From contig PBSN01000002.1 in the NCBI GenBank assembly GCA_002726235.1, positions 7,061 to 71,060 of the forward strand: a stretch of 64,000 nt of DNA, read 5' to 3'. The stretch is from Nitrospiraceae bacterium (GTDB taxonomy: Bacteria > Nitrospirota > Nitrospiria > Nitrospirales > UBA2166). Positions 62,674 through 64,000 of this stretch are shown in pieces (positions within the stretch are counted from its first letter, which is position 1; every line of letters starts with the position of its first letter). The position numbers were made by a program, and so were the translations under genes. The notes under the pieces were generated by a model. The model worked only from the letters and a program-made list of their open reading frames with translations. It made no database searches and was not told the origin of the DNA.

Positions 62674-64000
62674 ATGAGCATGAGACAGAAAGTTGAACTC
62701 GAAGTAGCTGGCCGGCCACTCATACTCGAATCTGGCTGGATCGCGAAGCAAGCACATGGGTCAGTATGGGCACGATATGGAAATACCGTCGTTCTCGCCG
62801 TCGCAACAGCGGCAAAAGCTCCGAAACCAGGGCTCGACTTTTTTCCTCTGACAGTGGAATACCAAGAGAAATCATACGCTGCTGGAAAGTTCCCTGGCGG
62901 GTTTTTTAAGCGTGAAGGACGACCTTCGGAAAAAGCAACATTGACTAGCCGACTCATCGATCGCCCGCTTCGCCCGCTTTTCCCAAAGTCGTTTTCCTGT
63001 GAAACTCAAATAGTGACAACGGTGCTCTCGGTTGATGAGACCGGCACCTCGGATGTCCTCGCAATGACTGCAGCATCAGCAGCGGTAGCAATCTCGGACA
63101 TTCCCTGTGCTGGACCCATCGCTGGAATCCGAATCGGGCGGGTAAATGACGCCTTCGTCGTTAACCCTGACATTGCAACCCTGGAAGAGAGCACTCTAAA
63201 CCTCATCGTTGCTGGAACCGCGGACGCAGTAATGATGGTCGAAGCTGGAAGCAACGGCTTGCCAGAAGAAACCATGATTGAGGCAATCTCTCTAGCCCAC
63301 AACGAAATCAAGAAAATCGTACGTGCAATTGTTGAACTTCAGTCACTGCTAGGACGTCCAAAGCGTATCGTCGTTGCAGAAGCGATCGATCCAACGCTAC
63401 AAGACAGCATTGAAAACGCTGCCACTGCGCCCCTGAGAAAAGCACTCACAACGACCAACAAGGCCGATCGAGAGCTTGAATTACATACCTTGACACAGGA
63501 GATCATCGAACAATTTGGCAATTCCGACCCGGAACGCCAAAGACAGATTAAGAACATTCTCCACGATATGGAATCCCAGGAAGTCAGGCTCAAAGTCCTA
63601 GACCAAGGTATTCGCATTGACGGCCGTGGATTAACTGATATTCGACCGATTACGTGCGAAACAAGCGTCCTTCCGCGAACGCATGGCTCTGCGATTTTCA
63701 CCAGAGGGGAAACCCAAGCCCTTGCGGTAATTACTCTTGGAACAAAGCTGGATCAACAGAAAATTGACGCCCTCGAGGGCGAAGGATATCGAACGTTTCT
63801 TCTACACTATAATTTCCCCCCGTATAGTGTCGGCGAGGTCAAACCTCTCCGTTCGCCCGGTCGACGCGAAATCGGACACGGCGCCTTGGCCGAGCGTGCA
63901 CTCGTTCCAATCCTCCCATCACAGACCCAATTCCCATACACGATCCGTCTTGTTTCAGAAATTTTGGAGTCCAACGGATCGTCCTCCATGGCAACCGTCT
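62674..64000 (+). CDS. pnp: Polyribonucleotide nucleotidyltransferase (partial, runs off the window)
   Basis: The first 442 codons of a PNPase. The first RNase PH domain starts near residue 10 (VELEVAGRPLILESG) and carries FFPLTVEYQEK and GGFFKREGRPSEK; the second begins near 340 with RIDGRGLTDIRPITCE, THGSAIFTRGETQAL and PPYSVGEVKPLRSPGRREIGHGALAERAL. It degrades RNA phosphorolytically. The ATG at 62674 follows GAAGAGG; a second ATG two codons on is possible. The remaining KH and S1 domains lie beyond the window. Confidence 0.97.
   Translation, partial: MSMRQKVELEVAGRPLILESGWIAKQAHGSVWARYGNTVVLAVATAAKAPKPGLDFFPLTVEYQEKSYAAGKFPGGFFKREGRPSEKATLTSRLIDRPLRPLFPKSFSCETQIVTTVLSVDETGTSDVLAMTAASAAVAISDIPCAGPIAGIRIGRVNDAFVVNPDIATLEESTLNLIVAGTADAVMMVEAGSNGLPEETMIEAISLAHNEIKKIVRAIVELQSLLGRPKRIVVAEAIDPTLQDSIENAATAPLRKALTTTNKADRELELHTLTQEIIEQFGNSDPERQRQIKNILHDMESQEVRLKVLDQGIRIDGRGLTDIRPITCETSVLPRTHGSAIFTRGETQALAVITLGTKLDQQKIDALEGEGYRTFLLHYNFPPYSVGEVKPLRSPGRREIGHGALAERALVPILPSQTQFPYTIRLVSEILESNGSSSMATV

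Overview
The window reads as a chromosomal segment of a Nitrospira-like bacterium (phylum Nitrospirota), probably from a lineage with a middling GC content such as the marine Nitrospira. This is inferred from gene content, not from a search. The main grounds are a complete multi-subunit 2-oxoacid:ferredoxin oxidoreductase operon of the kind used in the reductive TCA cycle (52087-56131), a copper nitrite reductase NirK (192-1214), a split phosphate transporter with very large periplasmic insertions in both permeases, and a multihaem cytochrome c. Most of the window is densely packed housekeeping DNA. The genome is expected to be free-living and autotrophic; no ribosomal RNA, CRISPR array or intact prophage is visible.

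Layout. 1-1900: tRNA-Arg(CCT) followed by nirK, then a 44-bp perfect copy of the tRNA 3' half, so nirK lies in a small tRNA-bounded island that also holds a likely transposase remnant and four copies of a 9-bp motif. 1970-4966: a TPR protein and an HU-like protein separated by two gene-poor stretches of about 1 kb, one of them rich in inverted repeats. 4967-13574: GH15 glucan hydrolase, rhomboid protease, then rplU-rpmA-obgE-proB-proA-nadD-rsfS. 13631-20953: bioB, PBP1A, and on the other strand folD-metF-asnS-panB, in which folD, metF and panB all handle the methylene-tetrahydrofolate pool. 20955-25607: a repeat element, a decayed FlhB-like gene, a FolB-methyltransferase fusion, a hydrolase lipoprotein, and an HTH-metallo-beta-lactamase fusion overlapping a site-2 protease.

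25612-43374: IMPase, DsrE/TusA pair, LemA, FAD oxidoreductase, acyl-CoA ligase overlapping an S9 peptidase, an HDAC-pentahaem cytochrome-rhodanese operon, a secreted metallopeptidase, an aldo/keto reductase, and a cluster of small exported proteins with a thioredoxin-like ferredoxin. 43470-51533: tRNA-Thr, treZ, pstC-pstA-pstB (without pstS or phoU here) and an exported isoaspartyl methyltransferase. A MITE-like element sits between pstA and pstB. 51904-56131: tRNA-Asn and the oxidoreductase operon. 56392-56542: a structured, terminator-ended small RNA candidate. 56665-64000: nusA-infB-DUF503-rbfA-truB-rpsO-pnp, the classic transcription/translation operon, without the usual rimP ahead of nusA; pnp runs off the window.

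The most interesting points are the tRNA-bounded nirK mini-island, the 6S-like RNA candidate upstream of nusA, the MITE-like repeat family found twice (20955 and 49713-49898), the FlhB C-terminal pseudogene, and several unusual domain fusions. Starts were adjusted from the longest open frames by ribosome-binding site and family length. Several genes (rsfS, the pentahaem cytochrome, the MA-type peptidase) seem to lack an ATG start.
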